Shown: positions 35,113-46,834 of the stretch, in pieces
How the letters are laid out: each line of letters starts with the position of its first letter
Position numbering within the stretch: position 1 is the first letter of the stretch
Assembly: GCF_020080835.1 (NCBI RefSeq)
Contig: NC_058160.1
Location: 8,931,515 to 8,995,514 of the forward strand
From: Cotesia glomerata
Taxonomy: Eukaryota > Arthropoda > Insecta > Hymenoptera > Braconidae
Reading direction: 5' to 3'
DNA length: 64,000 bases
Program-made: the position numbers and the translations under genes
Notes under the pieces: model-generated
The model's database searches: none
What the model saw: only the letters and a program-made list of their open reading frames with translations
Told to the model about the DNA's origin: nothing

Positions 35113-35486
35113 AATTAGAAAAACGGATGACCCTAAGGGCCATTCCTGCAATTTCCCGCTAATTTCATACTTAAGCGCTTAAAATTGCACTTACTACGTT
35201 TTTGAGCTCTTCGAGCTCAAAAATATAATTTTCGTGTCATTTTGAGCTGACGTGGTTTTTTTATGTTAAGAGCTGATTAGTTTTTTAAATTGATCGGCAC
35301 AGCCGTTTAAAAGTTATTCCAAAAAAATAACATTAAAAAAATTTTTTTTGTAGTTTTTTTAAGATTTATCAAAATCTACAGGTCCGAATCGGTCCAAAGT
35401 GTATTCAAAATCTAAGTTTGATCAAGCCCTTTCGAATGGCATAAACCACGATGAAATCGGTCGAGCCGTTAAAAAGTTATGAGAGG

Positions 35487-35533
<47 letters not shown>

Positions 35534-35656
35534 TCGGGGAAGCTTCCTAGGATCCCTAAACGTCAACATCCGTTGAAAACTCGATTTTTAAAAAACGGGG
35601 TGAAACCAATAACTTCCCGATTTTTGAAAATTTTCAATTTTCTTAGCGGGAAGTTA
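35113..35656 (+). repeat. E-family repeat, internally deleted copy
   Basis: Has the E 5' end and one GAGCTC palindrome, then jumps at about 35248 (cattttgagct|gacgtgg) to the 3' half, with a short AC run (35489-35530) and the terminal inverted repeat (aacttcccg..gcgggaagtt). It abuts the right arm of M5. Confidence 0.75.
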
Positions 35657-36240
35657 AAAAATTGAATAAAAATAATTATTAGCCGAAAAAAAAAAATAAT
35701 TTGAATTTATTGACAAATTTAGATACGATGGTATTAGAAATTTGACAAAATTTTTTGATAAACTTGATAGTTTCGTCAAAAAATTGAAAAAAAATGAGAA
35801 AATATTATAAATTATATTTTAAAGTTGAATATCTTCGAAACGCATCGGTTTATCGAAAAATTATAAGAGAGATTTTTTGTAGAGCATTCAATTCTTTACA
35901 AAAATATGTTCTGACTCAACTTGTCCGATGACTTGTTAAAGAGTTACAAAACTCCAAACTAAGAAAAAAAAATTTTCCACGTTAATCAAATGGGAAATTG
36001 AAATTTTCGACTCGGCACTTCTTAATATTAATATTAAGAGCTCTAATTTTCACAGGATTTTTTTTTCGTCATTTCAAACAATATTTTCGATATTAATAAG
36101 AAAAAAAAAAATTGTCGATTTTTTTGAAACAGTCTAGTATACATGAAAAATATATGAAAATGCATGTGGGTACTCAAATGAAAGCTCTTGATGAGTGTAA
36201 CATCGGGATGAGCTTATATCTTTAAAATATATATAATATA

Positions 36241-36454
36241 CACGACCGACAGAAAGTTTCCGGACAAGATAAAAATTTATTGAAATGATTATTAAAAGTA
36301 AAATAAATCAAGAAGAAAGTCAATGACACGATCGTACACTCTTTGTAAAATAAAATAGCATTTTCTTTATAGATCAAGTTAATTTGTTTATGTATCAATT
36401 ATTTAAATTAAAAAGTTAACAAGAAGGTTGTCCGGAAATTTTCCGTCGGTACTG
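36241..36454. mobile_element. Tc1/mariner-like MITE
   Basis: A 214-bp element with TA at 36239-36240 and 36455-36456. Termini CACGACCGACAGAAAGTTTC and the inverted form of CAGTACCGACGGAAAATTTC, both running into CCGGACAA. TA target and this style of terminus fit Tc1-like elements. It has no transposase. Confidence 0.78.
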
Positions 36455-36677
36455 TATATGTATATGGTACATATGAAAAATATATCAAAATGCATGTGGG
36501 TACTCAAATGAAAGCTCTTGATGAGTATAAGATCGGGATGAGCTTATATCTTTAAAAACGTTAATAGTTAAGAATGTACAGTGCAATTTAACATTAGTCA
36601 TTATTTAATAAAGCAAAATTTTAATTATTTATAGTTCATAAGTCACGGCAGTCACATAGTAACTTCAAGGTTGCTAG

Positions 36678-38345
36678 TCACAATAATGATAATAATTTAA
36701 AAGTAGAAATAAAATTCTTGTGTACAAAAACGAATTGATATAAATTATAAAGCATACTTTAAATTATCTATTTTATTATCTTTATAAATATTTCCATGTT
36801 ATTACTGACTAATTAACAAATTAAAAAAAATTCAATATTTCTCCTTTGAACAACCAATTACCTTTAAAATAAAAAACAAAATCCACAACTTTCCGCATTA
36901 AAGCTTAATAAACAGAGTATTGATCACACGGAATAAAAAGGCGCTATCATAATAACAACCATAATAATACAACCCAGAGCAACTGAATCGTAACTAAAAA
37001 TGCAAGGGCACACTCAAGCCTTGACGTGAGTCATCCATATTCAAGCCCTCGGTCCTTTTTATCGCTGCGTCTCGATAAAATGCATAAATATAAATCGAGT
37101 TAAATAGCCATCGAGGAGATTGAATAAAACGTGTCTTGGATAGACTTAGAAGGCATAGATCGTTTCCGGTATAATGAATCGCCGTGTTGCATAGATCCCT
37201 CTGATGCGTCTGGTATCAGGCTCGGGATGTCCATACCCTTTTTGATGATGCACTCATCTCCATCCTCCATCTCAGTATCCTTCCTATCTATCTATGGATA
37301 AACGCATCGATCCACAGAGATTATCCGAGCTCGCAAATTGCAGTTCCGGTCTCGTGGGTTTAATGTGAACATGATCAGAGCCGCCCGAGTACCGAGCTGA
37401 TGGAATAGAAGTGAACGGGGGTGAAAAACCCCTCATTTGATTGAATATTAATCAGCATACTATCAACCTCCCAATTTTTACTTTGTATTACTTTCGCGCT
37501 CGTTCTCAATCAAAGCTTTTTGCTCCTGCTTTTTATTTAATAGAACCAAAAATCCAATTCGGGTTTCAGCGCCAACTTTTTCAGGGAGATATTAATGGAT
37601 TTTATTAGATAACATCAGTCACACGATAGTGCTCACTCTGGCTGATTAAACTTCTCGGTAATGTTTTTTTTAATTTATTTAATTATTTATTAACACTGTC
37701 TGGTTAATGTTAAATTTAATAGAAACTTGAGCGATTTATTGTTATGATTTATTTTATAATGTTAAGTAATAAGATATATATCAGTAATCGATCACTTTTG
37801 ACCCCAACCCCTTTTGATTTGGCTAAAAGTTTTTTAATTTTATAAAAAAAATTTTTTTACTCGGTAAACAATAGTTATAAATTTTTTAAAAAGGAATTGA
37901 ATTTTTTAAAAAGGATTTGAATTTTTAAAAAGGAATTAAATTTTTTAAAAAGGATTTGAATTTTTTCGATGAAATATTCATTCCGATTGTCCGAAAAAAT
38001 GGTAGAATACTTTGAGAATAAAAAGACAATATATATTTAAATTCAAACTTTATATATTCTTTCGATATCTTAGTATTCATTGATATATTAAAGATCGTTC
38101 TGAGTAACAAAAGTGTTTCGTATTTTTTTTTCTTCAATTTTAAGGTAACTTTAAAATGAATAAAAAAAATCCTAAGATTAAAAAAATTAAAAAAATTATT
38201 TAGAAACTTTTGAACAATTTTGAATATTTATAAAAATTATTAAAACAGTTTTAAGTATTCAAAAAGTTGTTTAAATAATTTTTGATGGTTTAAAAAGTTA
38301 TTCTTGCTGTTCAAAAGAATTTTTTTTTAATTCATTAATTAAATA
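36678..38345. other. Intergenic, nothing recognised
   Basis: Contains a more complex, less AT-rich stretch at 36950-37640 that may be regulatory, but no exon or repeat is recognisable. A short direct repeat (aaaaaggaattgaatttttt type, 37888-37960) is present. Confidence 0.45.
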
Positions 38346-39013
38346 CTAACAACCTTGCAGTCACTATGTGACTACAATCGTGACTTGTGAACTATAAATA
38401 AATAAAATTCTCCTTTATTAAATAATAACTTTTGTTAAATTGCACTGTACTTTCTTAACTATTGACATTTTTAAAGATATAAGTCATCCCGATGTTACAC
38501 TCATCAAGAGCTTTCATTTGAGTACCCACATGCATTTTTGATACATTTTTCATATATAATACATATATATAATATATATTTTAAAGATATAAGCTCATCC
38601 TGATGTTACACTCATCAAGAGCTTTCATTTGAGTACCCACATGCATTTTGGTATATTTTTCATATATACTTACATATAATATATATAAATATATGAAAAA
38701 ATAATGTGGGTACTTAAATGAAAGGTCTTGTTGAGTGTAACATCGGGATGAGCTTATATCCTTAAAAATGTCAATAGTTCACGAGATACAAGGTCATTTC
38801 TTAATTATGTATCTGGAAGTAGAGTATTTCCGAATGCAAGCTAAATACTTATCATAATTAATTGACTATTGGTGAGAATGATATGAAACCTTGAAAAGGC
38901 ACAAAACTCCAGATCAAGACTTCTTCAACGGTACCAAATTCAACCCTAAAAACCCATTTTATCTTATAAATAAACTGTCCACAAAATTTTGCTTATTCTC
39001 TTAATAATATAGA
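38346..39013 (-). mobile_element. Helitron copy
   Basis: Reverse orientation: 3' end at 38346 (reads GTTAG|T), decayed hairpin at 38357-38378, 5' TC at 39012-39013. The left half of the central palindrome is duplicated (about 38463-38580 and 38581-38690). Confidence 0.82.
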
Positions 39014-39228
39014 TTAAAAATATTAAAGTATCAAAAAATTTTTCAATTACTTTTTTTATAATTTCCAAAAAAATTACTTTCACTCCTCCAAATATTCTTC
39101 CGAATAAAAATATTTACCGCAAACTAAAAAAAAAAAGAAAACTCTAATAAAATCCCGAGAAACTAAAATATCAATCTCTCGAAAAATACACATTTAAACA
39201 TCTAGGTTACTTTATCCCCCAGGGGTGG

Positions 39229-39394
39229 TATTTAACCAGCCTCTTTCTCGCCTTTCGTTCACACTTTCGCGGCAATCTTAATCTCGCGTTCCAGCAAACC
39301 TCCAGTGCACCCAAAACTCAATATTTCCCCAGAATAAACACTGCTCAGCTAACCACCCTCAAAAACCAAAACACCCATAAAAATGAATAAAAAA
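39229..39394 (+). promoter_or_regulatory. Candidate promoter, 5' UTR and tiny first coding exon
   Basis: TATTTAA at 39229-39235, then a pyrimidine- and C-rich leader, then ATG at 39383 with four codons (MNKK) ending at a strong donor, GTAAGT (39395). The leader is compositionally distinct from the neighbours. No downstream exon can be linked, so the gene is unknown; the 80-codon frame running through the donor would then be chance. Confidence 0.35.
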
Positions 39395-40209
39395 GTAAGT
39401 TCTCCTCGTACTCTCCCGCACTTACAATACAATATCTCTGTCACGCATAATATCGACCCTGATCCTTATCGACCTCACTCTCACATCGTATGTCAGACAG
39501 TAGTACTAGCAGAGTACGAGGAGTCCCTCTCTCTTCCCCTATCTGCTCTCACTATTTCTTCTTATCCAAGAAAGACATTAACGTCGCACGTCCTTATCTA
39601 CATCTATAGAGCTTTCGTGACGTAGGAGAAAAATAGAGGAAGAGGAAGAGGAAGCAAAGGTGACGTTGCCCGTCCACTTTAATGCACTCTTTGCACTACC
39701 CCATTGCCTAGTAGCCTAGTATGCCCTCGCGACCTCGAAACATCTTTACAAGCGGATCTCTTCTTCCCTTCGTGTCTCTCCCGTTTATTTTATTTATATT
39801 ATTATAATAATTACAATTAAATAATTTATTAACATTAACATTATTATTATTATATTTATTTTATTTATTTTACGCGTTAAAAAAATTAAATAAAACTTTT
39901 TTCTTCTTTTTTTAAAACTTACAAAATAATTTTTCTACAATAAAAAATAAAATTTAATTAAAATTACCTTGATTTTAAGTAAATAATGAAAGCTCTCGTT
40001 GCATTAGCCCACCTCCGCCGTAATCCATCGTCAGGCGTGTCTAGTCCTTTCTCTTTTCACGTATGTCCTTAGCTTTCTCCCCTGTATAGGGGACACTGAC
40101 TGGAAATCCACTTAATTCACTCCGAAAAAAATCAATAAATTTTTATCGGGAAAAATAAAATGAAACTTGGTAATTATTTTTGAAAAAAATCACTCGAAGG
40201 AAATAATCT

Positions 40210-40432
40210 AGTGATTATTTGTCCTGTTTCACTGCGCCGGATGGTGCTCATATGCTAGCTGGGACACGAGTAGCGACCGCGACCGCGCGCGAGTACGTCG
40301 GGCCTTTACCTCGCGGCTCATCGTGCGTCGGGATGACGATCAACGCGCCTGCTCCATGGGCATCTGATGTAGTTTGTATGTGTGAGCAACCAAGAGAGTG
40401 TAAGTGGTCAACCCCACCTTAAGACACTATTA
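40210..40432. other. Isolated GC- and CpG-rich island
   Basis: About 220 bases with many CG dinucleotides (around gcgaccgcgaccgcgcgcga) in otherwise AT-rich sequence. A GTAAGT site occurs at 40400-40405 on the plus strand. A 67-codon plus frame and a short minus frame starting MSTIRRSETG cover it; neither is recognised. It may be an exon or promoter. Confidence 0.4.
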
Positions 40433-40705
40433 CGTGCCAATCATTGTGCTGATTTTTTGCTTATTTAGCTTCGCGGTGGTTCTACCTGGTGAGAGCATAA
40501 GTTGCGATGATGGAGGACTTTTTCATTTTTTATCAATGATTATCTGATTTGATAGGGTTAAATTTTCTTTTGATATTATTGAGGAGAGTTTTATCAGTTT
40601 TAGAGGATAATTGATCATTTTTTTTAAGTTAATGTTTGTTATTTTGTTGAAAAAAAAATTAGTTTTAAAAACGAGTTTTATAAATTTTTAGAGTAATAAT
40701 ATCGA

Positions 40706-41079
40706 CTAGCAACCTTCCAGTCACTATGTGACTTCCGTGACTTGCGAACTTTGAATAAATAAAATTTTGATTTATTAAATAATGAATTTTGTTGAATTGC
40801 ACTGTATTTTTTTAACTTTTGACGTTTTTAAAGATATAAGCTCATCCTGATGTTACACTCATCAAGAGCTTTCATTTGAGTACCCACATGCATTTTGATA
40901 TATTTTTCATATATACATATATATAATATATATAAATATATGAAAAAATAATGTGGGTACTTAAATGAAAGCTCTTGACGAGTGTTACATCAGGATGAGC
41001 TTATATCTTTAAAAATGTCAATAGTTCACGAGATACAAGGTCATTTCTTAATTATGTATCTGGAAGTAGAGCATTTTCG
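40706..41079 (-). mobile_element. Helitron copy, 5'-truncated
   Basis: Reverse orientation: the 3' end reads CTAG|T at 40706, hairpin at 40718-40736, central palindrome complete. It stops at about 41079 inside the block ctggaagtagagcattttcg, so the element's 5' end is missing. Confidence 0.78.
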
Positions 41080-41575
41080 TTAAAATATTATTGCTTATTA
41101 TAAAGTTTATAAAATTAATAAATTTTTTTTATTACAGCCGATTTATTGAAAAGAAAATTATGTATTTTGGTATAAATAATCAAAAGTCAATTTTTATTAT
41201 TAAATAAACTTAGAAAAAATAAAAAAACAATATTAAATATTGTTTATGGAATTTTATTATTTAATAAATTCTTACATAATTTTAGAGGATATTTAAAAAT
41301 TTTATTTCAACTTTTTTTATTCTGATAAAAATATTGATTTAATTCAGCAGAAAAAATTTTTAACTAAATAAATTATTCTGAAGAGTTAAAAGCAGAAAAA
41401 TTTTTGAATTAAGAATTTTATTCTTAATCTAAGAAAATTAATTCTTTAAAATTCTCTGAAATAATTTTTTTTAAAGATTTTTTTCTTTTAAATAAAATTA
41501 ATTTTTAATACAAAAGTCAATTTTTCAAGTAAAATTTGTTTCCTCAATCCTAAATATCATGATAAAAACTTAAAT

Positions 41576-43056
41576 TTAATAAGCCAGCCATCTTCTAGGA
41601 TTGTCAATAGTAATAGCATCAATTTCTTGAGCAGTAAATCCTCTGGCTGGCATTCGGGGTAGAACGTTTGTATAAATATGAGAGTAGCCATGTCCTCCAA
41701 ATCGAACCTGCAAGAGTTATTTTTTTATTCTCTCTTAAAAAAAAAAAAAAAAAAAAAAGATCAATTTAATTTACCAGTCGATGCTTGGTATGAATATCGT
41801 GACTCATGAGAACCTGCTCGACTCCACGATCCTGCTTTATCCACCCAATCCTATCGAGTCTCTGAGCATCCGAAGGCATATCTGTCTTCTCATCCAACTG
41901 GTAGTACGAGCACTCAGTCCCGAACAAATCAAATTGAGTGTAACAGCCCAGTTTCGCGAACTCTAAAAGCTCGTCTTTTTTCATCAGCGTTCCTTAAAAA
42001 TATTATTAATAACTCCAAACAAAACAATTAATTTCTTCTTTTACTTGAAAATAAAAAATTAATTCAACTAACTGTCTAAATGAGACATGACAGCTTTCTT
42101 GCTATCACCACCAGCTTCTAGATAAATTCTCATTATTTCAAAAGGCGCTTGGGAGTTTCTTCCGGGGTGGAAAGACACTGGGCAGTTTAGTTGTTTCTGG
42201 ACTTTAGCTGTAGCACGTATCGCCTTTTTTTCAAACTCTAGATGAAAAAAATAGGCAATAATTATAATTAATAAATTGATTTAATATCATTGAAGATCAT
42301 TATTATTTTTTTTTTTTTTTCTTATAAAATACTCACCAGTTATCGGCCAAGAACTTCCAACTTCGCCGATAAATCCTGCCTTGATACTCGGATATTCTTC
42401 ACAACCTTCTGTTAATTCTTTCAAGATTAAATTGTACATTTGCTCTTCATTTATTAAATCCTTCTGACAGGCTTCGACATAATGACCTGTAAATAAAAAT
42501 TAAATTTTATTTTTAAAATTTCAATTGAAAATTCTTTATTGAAATAAAAGAGTCAGCATTTAGGAGGAAAAAAGCGATTTTTTAATAATTCTAAAGAGAC
42601 TTTTTAATTGATTAATATGAAAATTGTTAGATATATAGTAGGAACTTTTAATTTTATTAATAAGTTCTTTTTTTTTTTTTACAAATAATGATTTTTCTAG
42701 CTCCTGCAGACAATCTCTGGGAGATCCTCTAAAAAAAGTTACTTGCGGCGAGCACGATATCTTAACTGTGAATCATCGGAATTCAAAAATCCAAAAAAAA
42801 TCTACTAATATAAAATATTATCCAGTGATTAATCCAGGGGATCATAAAATATCTATTTTTAACAAATTGGCGGATTGACAAAAAAAATTAACGATTTTCG
42901 ATGAAAATTTTAGCCTTAAATTATTTATAAAAAACTAAAATATTTATCGGAATTATTAATCCTTGGATCAATTACTCAAAAATATAGTTAAGAAAATAGC
43001 TTATGAATTAGAGACTGATCTTATCAGCGGTTGTTCGATAAATCTTGCTCACCAAC

Positions 43057-43131
<75 letters not shown>

Positions 43132-46100
43132 TTATATGATATTATAATGTGTATATGGGGCATTCCACGCCAAATCGGATGGTTTCAAAAATTTAAATTT
43201 TAGATATTCTCAATTTTTTGGTATTTTTTAGTACCTCCCAAAAGAGACCTCCTGATAAATGTTGAGATTTTTTTAATCACTGGTTCAAAAAATATCGAAT
43301 TTTCAAAAAAACCGCTCTTTTTTTGGTTTTTTGTTCGTAACTTTTTTAATAATGGTCGAAATTCAAAATTTTTTTTTCAAAATTGTCGTTTTTAAATTGC
43401 CTTTTCAGAAAAAAATATTCAAATTATTTTTCATTAAGATTTTTTAAGTTTAAGTTTTTAACCGTGTTCTCCAAATTGTGTGCATCCATCGATTTTTTTG
43501 AAAATTTGCTATTTTGAACTTCTATCCTTCCTTCAACTTTTAAGCCCGGTCCGGTAAAGGTCCTTACATAATTACTATTTTTTTATCGATTTTTAAAAAT
43601 TATAAATTATTATCAGTACCGATTTTTTAAACTCTGTACTTCTTTTTTACTTATAATAAATTGATTTTGATATATTTTTGCCCCAAATAGGAATTTTAAA
43701 GAAATAAAGAAAGACTAATTTGATTTATGAGTAACTATTAACAACCGTTTTTATTTATTTTCGTATTTTTTTAAATAATTTACATAAACGACCGTTTTGT
43801 AAACTTGAATGCTCCTTAGTTATTATGTTTCCGTTGCTCCTGGGAATAACTGAATGAAAATTTTGAGTTCCTGTAATGGTCAGCGGTATTGTATCGCAAA
43901 TCTAATCTTTCTTTTTGCCTCAATATAGTCTCTTTCAGGTGAAAGTTTGACAACAATATTTAATAGACTTGTTGGTCTCGACGCCCAGTTGTAAAATTCT
44001 ATTACTGTAGTTATTTGGTCATCAAGTGGCCGTTGAAGGCTTGCTCTTGCTGCTTTTCTTTTTACCGTTCCTCCAATATCATCTCATGGCCCTTTACCAT
44101 GTGCTGTTGCGAAAAAATGCCACTCAGGATCTAAGTTAAAGTCTTCGTTGTGATAATAAATATTAACAAAATTCTTAAAGTTCTTCAATTGTTGTGGAAC
44201 TCCATCCGAAAAGTAAAAAACTTTAGCTGCATTGGGGTCCAACTCTTTTATAAAATCGGTAACAATCTTCAGAAACACATGAACGGCGACAGTGTCATGG
44301 TTATTGTTATCAGATATGATGACTAAACTTCGGTGAATAAATTCGCCGTTATGTTTAAAATAGATTACAACAGGAAAAATCGTTGCTTGATTATTGTTAC
44401 AATGAAACCCTGGCACTGCATCTTGTATCACAAAAGCATAATTTTCTGCAAAATCGCAAATGGCTATGAACTCATGATCTTGCAATAAATTTTTTATATG
44501 ATCAGAGATTATTTCGACAAATTCTGTAGAGTTTTTTTATACTTAATAATAATAATAACTAAGGAGTATTCAAGTTTACAAAACGGTCGTTTATGTAAAA
44601 TATTTAAAAAAAACATGAAAATAAATAAAAACGGTTGTTAATAGTTACTCGTAAATCAAATTAGTCTTTCTTTATTTCTTTAAAATGCCTACTTGGGGCA
44701 AAAATATATCAAAATCAATTTATTATAAGTAAAAAAGAAGTACTGAGTTTAAAGAATCGGTACTGATAATAATTTATAATTTTTAAAAATCGATAAAAAA
44801 TAGTAATTATGTAAGGACCTTTACCGGACCGGGCTTAAAAGTTGAAGGAAGGATAGAAGTTTAAAATAGCAAATTTTCAAAAAAATCGACGGATGCACAC
44901 AATTTGGAAAACACGGTTAAAAACTTAAACTTAAAAAATCTTAATGAAAAATAATTTGAATATTTTTTTTATATTTTTTTCTGAAAAGGGCATTTAAAAA
45001 CGACAATTTTGAAAACAAAATTTTTGAATTTCAACTATTATTAAATAAGTTACGAGCAAAAAACCAAAAAAAGAGCGGTTTTTTTGAAAATTCGATATTG
45101 TTTGAACCAGTGATCAAAACAAAAATGTCAAAATCTCATAATTTATGAGGCTTCTTTTGGGGGGTACTAAAAAATACCAAAAAATTGAGAATATCTAAAA
45201 TTTAAATTTTGAAACCGTCCGATTTGGCGTGGAATGCCCCATATACATGTATAATATTAGTATATTACATACCTAGGCCAGTAAAATAAGAAAAGTCTCA
45301 GATCACATGTAATTGTTAGCCGAGGCAAAGCCGAGGTTGACAAACATGTGATCTGAGGCTTTACTTTTTACTGGCCAAGGTATGTATACTATTGTTCTGC
45401 TCGACGTAGCCGGAATGTGGCAACTTTGCTTAGCGCAGCGGCCAGAAAGTTGCCACTTTCCGGCCGGAGGGCAGAAAAAATACTATATAGCATAAATATA
45501 ATATAAATAAATATAATTTATTCGAAAATCGAGTTTTGAGAAAATGGCGCTTAAAATTGTCCGGGCTCAGCCCAATTGAAGTCTTAACGCTCCGATTAGG
45601 CTTTGCAAATATCCGGATAACTTTTAAAATACTTGTCCGATTGACATCAAATTTTCTGTGCACATACTTCAATATATCTAGATTACAAAAATGAAATAAA
45701 AAAAAATTATTTTTTTTTTAAATTCCAAATTCTTAAGACCCCTTAAAATTCTCCTCCTGATAAGTAAGTAACAGATAACTTTTATAATAATGAAACTCAC
45801 CGGTACCAACTATAATATTAACACCAGTCTGTTGACTAACTTCAACCATCAACGAAATATCGCGTTTAATTCCATGACTAGTGTTCTCCACAATAGTCCC
45901 ACCGCCGTGTAATTTGAATAATTTAATCTCTTCGAAAATAGCATTTCTAGTTTCTGCATCATTAAAAGTAACATTGTAACGACTGCTGTAAGGGTACTGT
46001 CTGATAAACCCGAGGTTCCTGATATCGAAGTTGGCTCCAAAGTGCTTCGAAAGTTCCCGAGGCGGCGGAACGTAGAATTTATCAAAATCCAGCGCCAGAT

Positions 46101-46269
46101 GCTCGTGAGTTAGCGTTCTGCCGAGCTTAGATAGTTCCGTTGACCCAAGAACTGAAACAAAAAGTTTTTATGTACTGATTAATTATTAATTATGCTCAGC
46201 TTTAAAGTTGTTTAATTAGTCTGGTTACACTTGAGTTTTACCTGTTTGCATGCTACCAGCTGGAGTCAT
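41576..46269 (-). CDS. PTER: Phosphotriesterase-related protein (PTER), complete
   Basis: Metal-dependent amidohydrolase-superfamily protein related to mammalian PTER, which is reported to hydrolyse N-acetyltaurine. Exons, minus strand: 46242-46269 (ATG), 45801-46151, 42337-42486, 42073-42237, 41775-41992, 41576-41707; total 1044 bases, 347 residues, close to the usual ~349. Phases agree at every junction. Expected binuclear metal ligands are all present: His25 and His27 (THEHL), Glu168 (GEVG), His200 (HPGR), His229 (SHLD) and Asp297 (SHDIHTK). Other conserved blocks are LGRTLTHEHLALDFD near the start and FGGHGYSHIYTNVLPRM near the end. The start is fixed by MTPAGSMQTV.LG, aligned with the family N-terminus. 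Intron 2 (42487-45800) carries the M4 transposon and two hairpin elements. Gene looks intact and functional. Confidence 0.95.
43060..43132. repeat. (AAT)n microsatellite
   Basis: About 24 AAT units directly before the ATTATATGAT sequence that flanks the M4 transposon. The related T-family site at 19876-19910 has a much shorter AAT run. Confidence 0.95.
43157..45240. mobile_element. Long-TIR DNA transposon with DDE-like fragment (M4)
   Basis: A 2084-bp element with GGGGCATTCCACGCCAAATC at the left end and its inverted copy at the right. Inverted arms of about 670-690 bases (43157-43825 and 44553-45240) are only slightly diverged. ATAT flanks both ends (43153-43156, 45241-45244). The flanking repeat exists uninterrupted at 20020-20070 (gtgtatatatatgtataata), an empty-site paralogue. 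The central 0.7 kb encodes a broken transposase-like fragment on the minus strand. It is in PTER intron 2. A 4-bp duplication would fit Sola-type elements, but this is only a suggestion. Confidence 0.85.
43880..44535 (-). pseudogene. DDE-like transposase fragment, broken
   Basis: About 200 residues of coding sequence remain between the M4 arms. The frame runs from a STEFVEIISDH region through IAICDFAENYAFVIQDA, VFYFSDGVPQQLKNF and WHFFATAHGKGP, then hits a TGA (44084-44086) where the family usually continues, and reads on as DDIGGTVKRKAARASLQRPL to a second stop at 43880-43882. The spaced Asp residues in CDFAENY and FSDG and the HGKG block suggest a DDE/D-type catalytic core. The N-terminal half of the protein is missing, so the element depends on another copy. 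Confidence 0.65.
45268..45384. mobile_element. Foldback MITE with TA flanks
   Basis: A 117-bp near-palindrome: CATACCTAGGCCAGTAAAAT ... and its inverted partner ending ACTGGCCAAGGTATG, with TA on both sides (45266-45267, 45385-45386). The arms continue inward through cagatcacatg/catgtgatctg. It is in PTER intron 2. Confidence 0.7.
45396..45476. repeat. 81-bp hairpin sequence
   Basis: Imperfect inverted repeat starting TTCTGC and ending GCAGAA, with inner paired blocks ccggaa/ttccgg and gtggcaacttt/aaagttgccac. It lies 11 bases from the MITE at 45268-45384; together they interrupt the same flanking T-related repeat. Confidence 0.55.
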
Positions 46270-46549
46270 TATTAAATGATATGTCTTGCGCTTAGTACAG
46301 TAACAAGTTTACTTTCAAGATTGTTGTTAAATGTCGAGTTTTTATTTGCTGAGTTGTATTAAATCTACCGTTATCGCTTGCCAGATAACTTTCTTTACTC
46401 ATATTATAATTTATTATATTATATGCTATGCATATTTTATTATTTATCAGTATGTCGTTTTTTTTAATATATATATTTTTTTAAATAAAAATTTTTAATT
46501 TATAATTAAATTATAAAAAAAATATTAATTAATAATTTTTAATTCAAAA

Positions 46550-46758
46550 CTAGCAACCTTGCAGTCACTATGTGACTGCCGTGACTTGTGAACTATAAAT
46601 AATCAAAATTTTACTTTATTAAATAATGACTTTTGTTAAATTGCACTGTACTTTCTTAAATATTGACGTTTTTAAAGATATAAGCTCACCCCGATATTAC
46701 ACTTATCAGGAGTTTTTATTTGAGTACCCACATGCATTTTGATATATTTTTCATATAT

Positions 46759-46834
<76 letters not shown>

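Larger units (their letters stand above)
32788..36134. mobile_element. Long-TIR DNA transposon with degraded coding remnant (M5)
   Basis: Left end GACTGTTTCAAAAAAATCGA, right end its inverted copy, flanked by TA (32786-32787 and 36135-36136). The arms are about 470-530 bases (32788-33320 and 35665-36134) and well conserved. Inside are a minus-strand SINE, a broken coding remnant (34215-34733) and an E-family copy. Length 3.35 kb. Confidence 0.78.
32443..36677 (+). mobile_element. Helitron copy with nested transposon and MITE
   Basis: 5' TC at 32443 (tctttattattaagaacata), 3' CTAG at 36674-36677 followed by T; the 3' hairpin is decayed (gcagtcacatagtaacttc). The central AT loop received the M5 transposon (32788-36134), and a duplicated central unit received a TA MITE (36241-36454). 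Confidence 0.78.
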
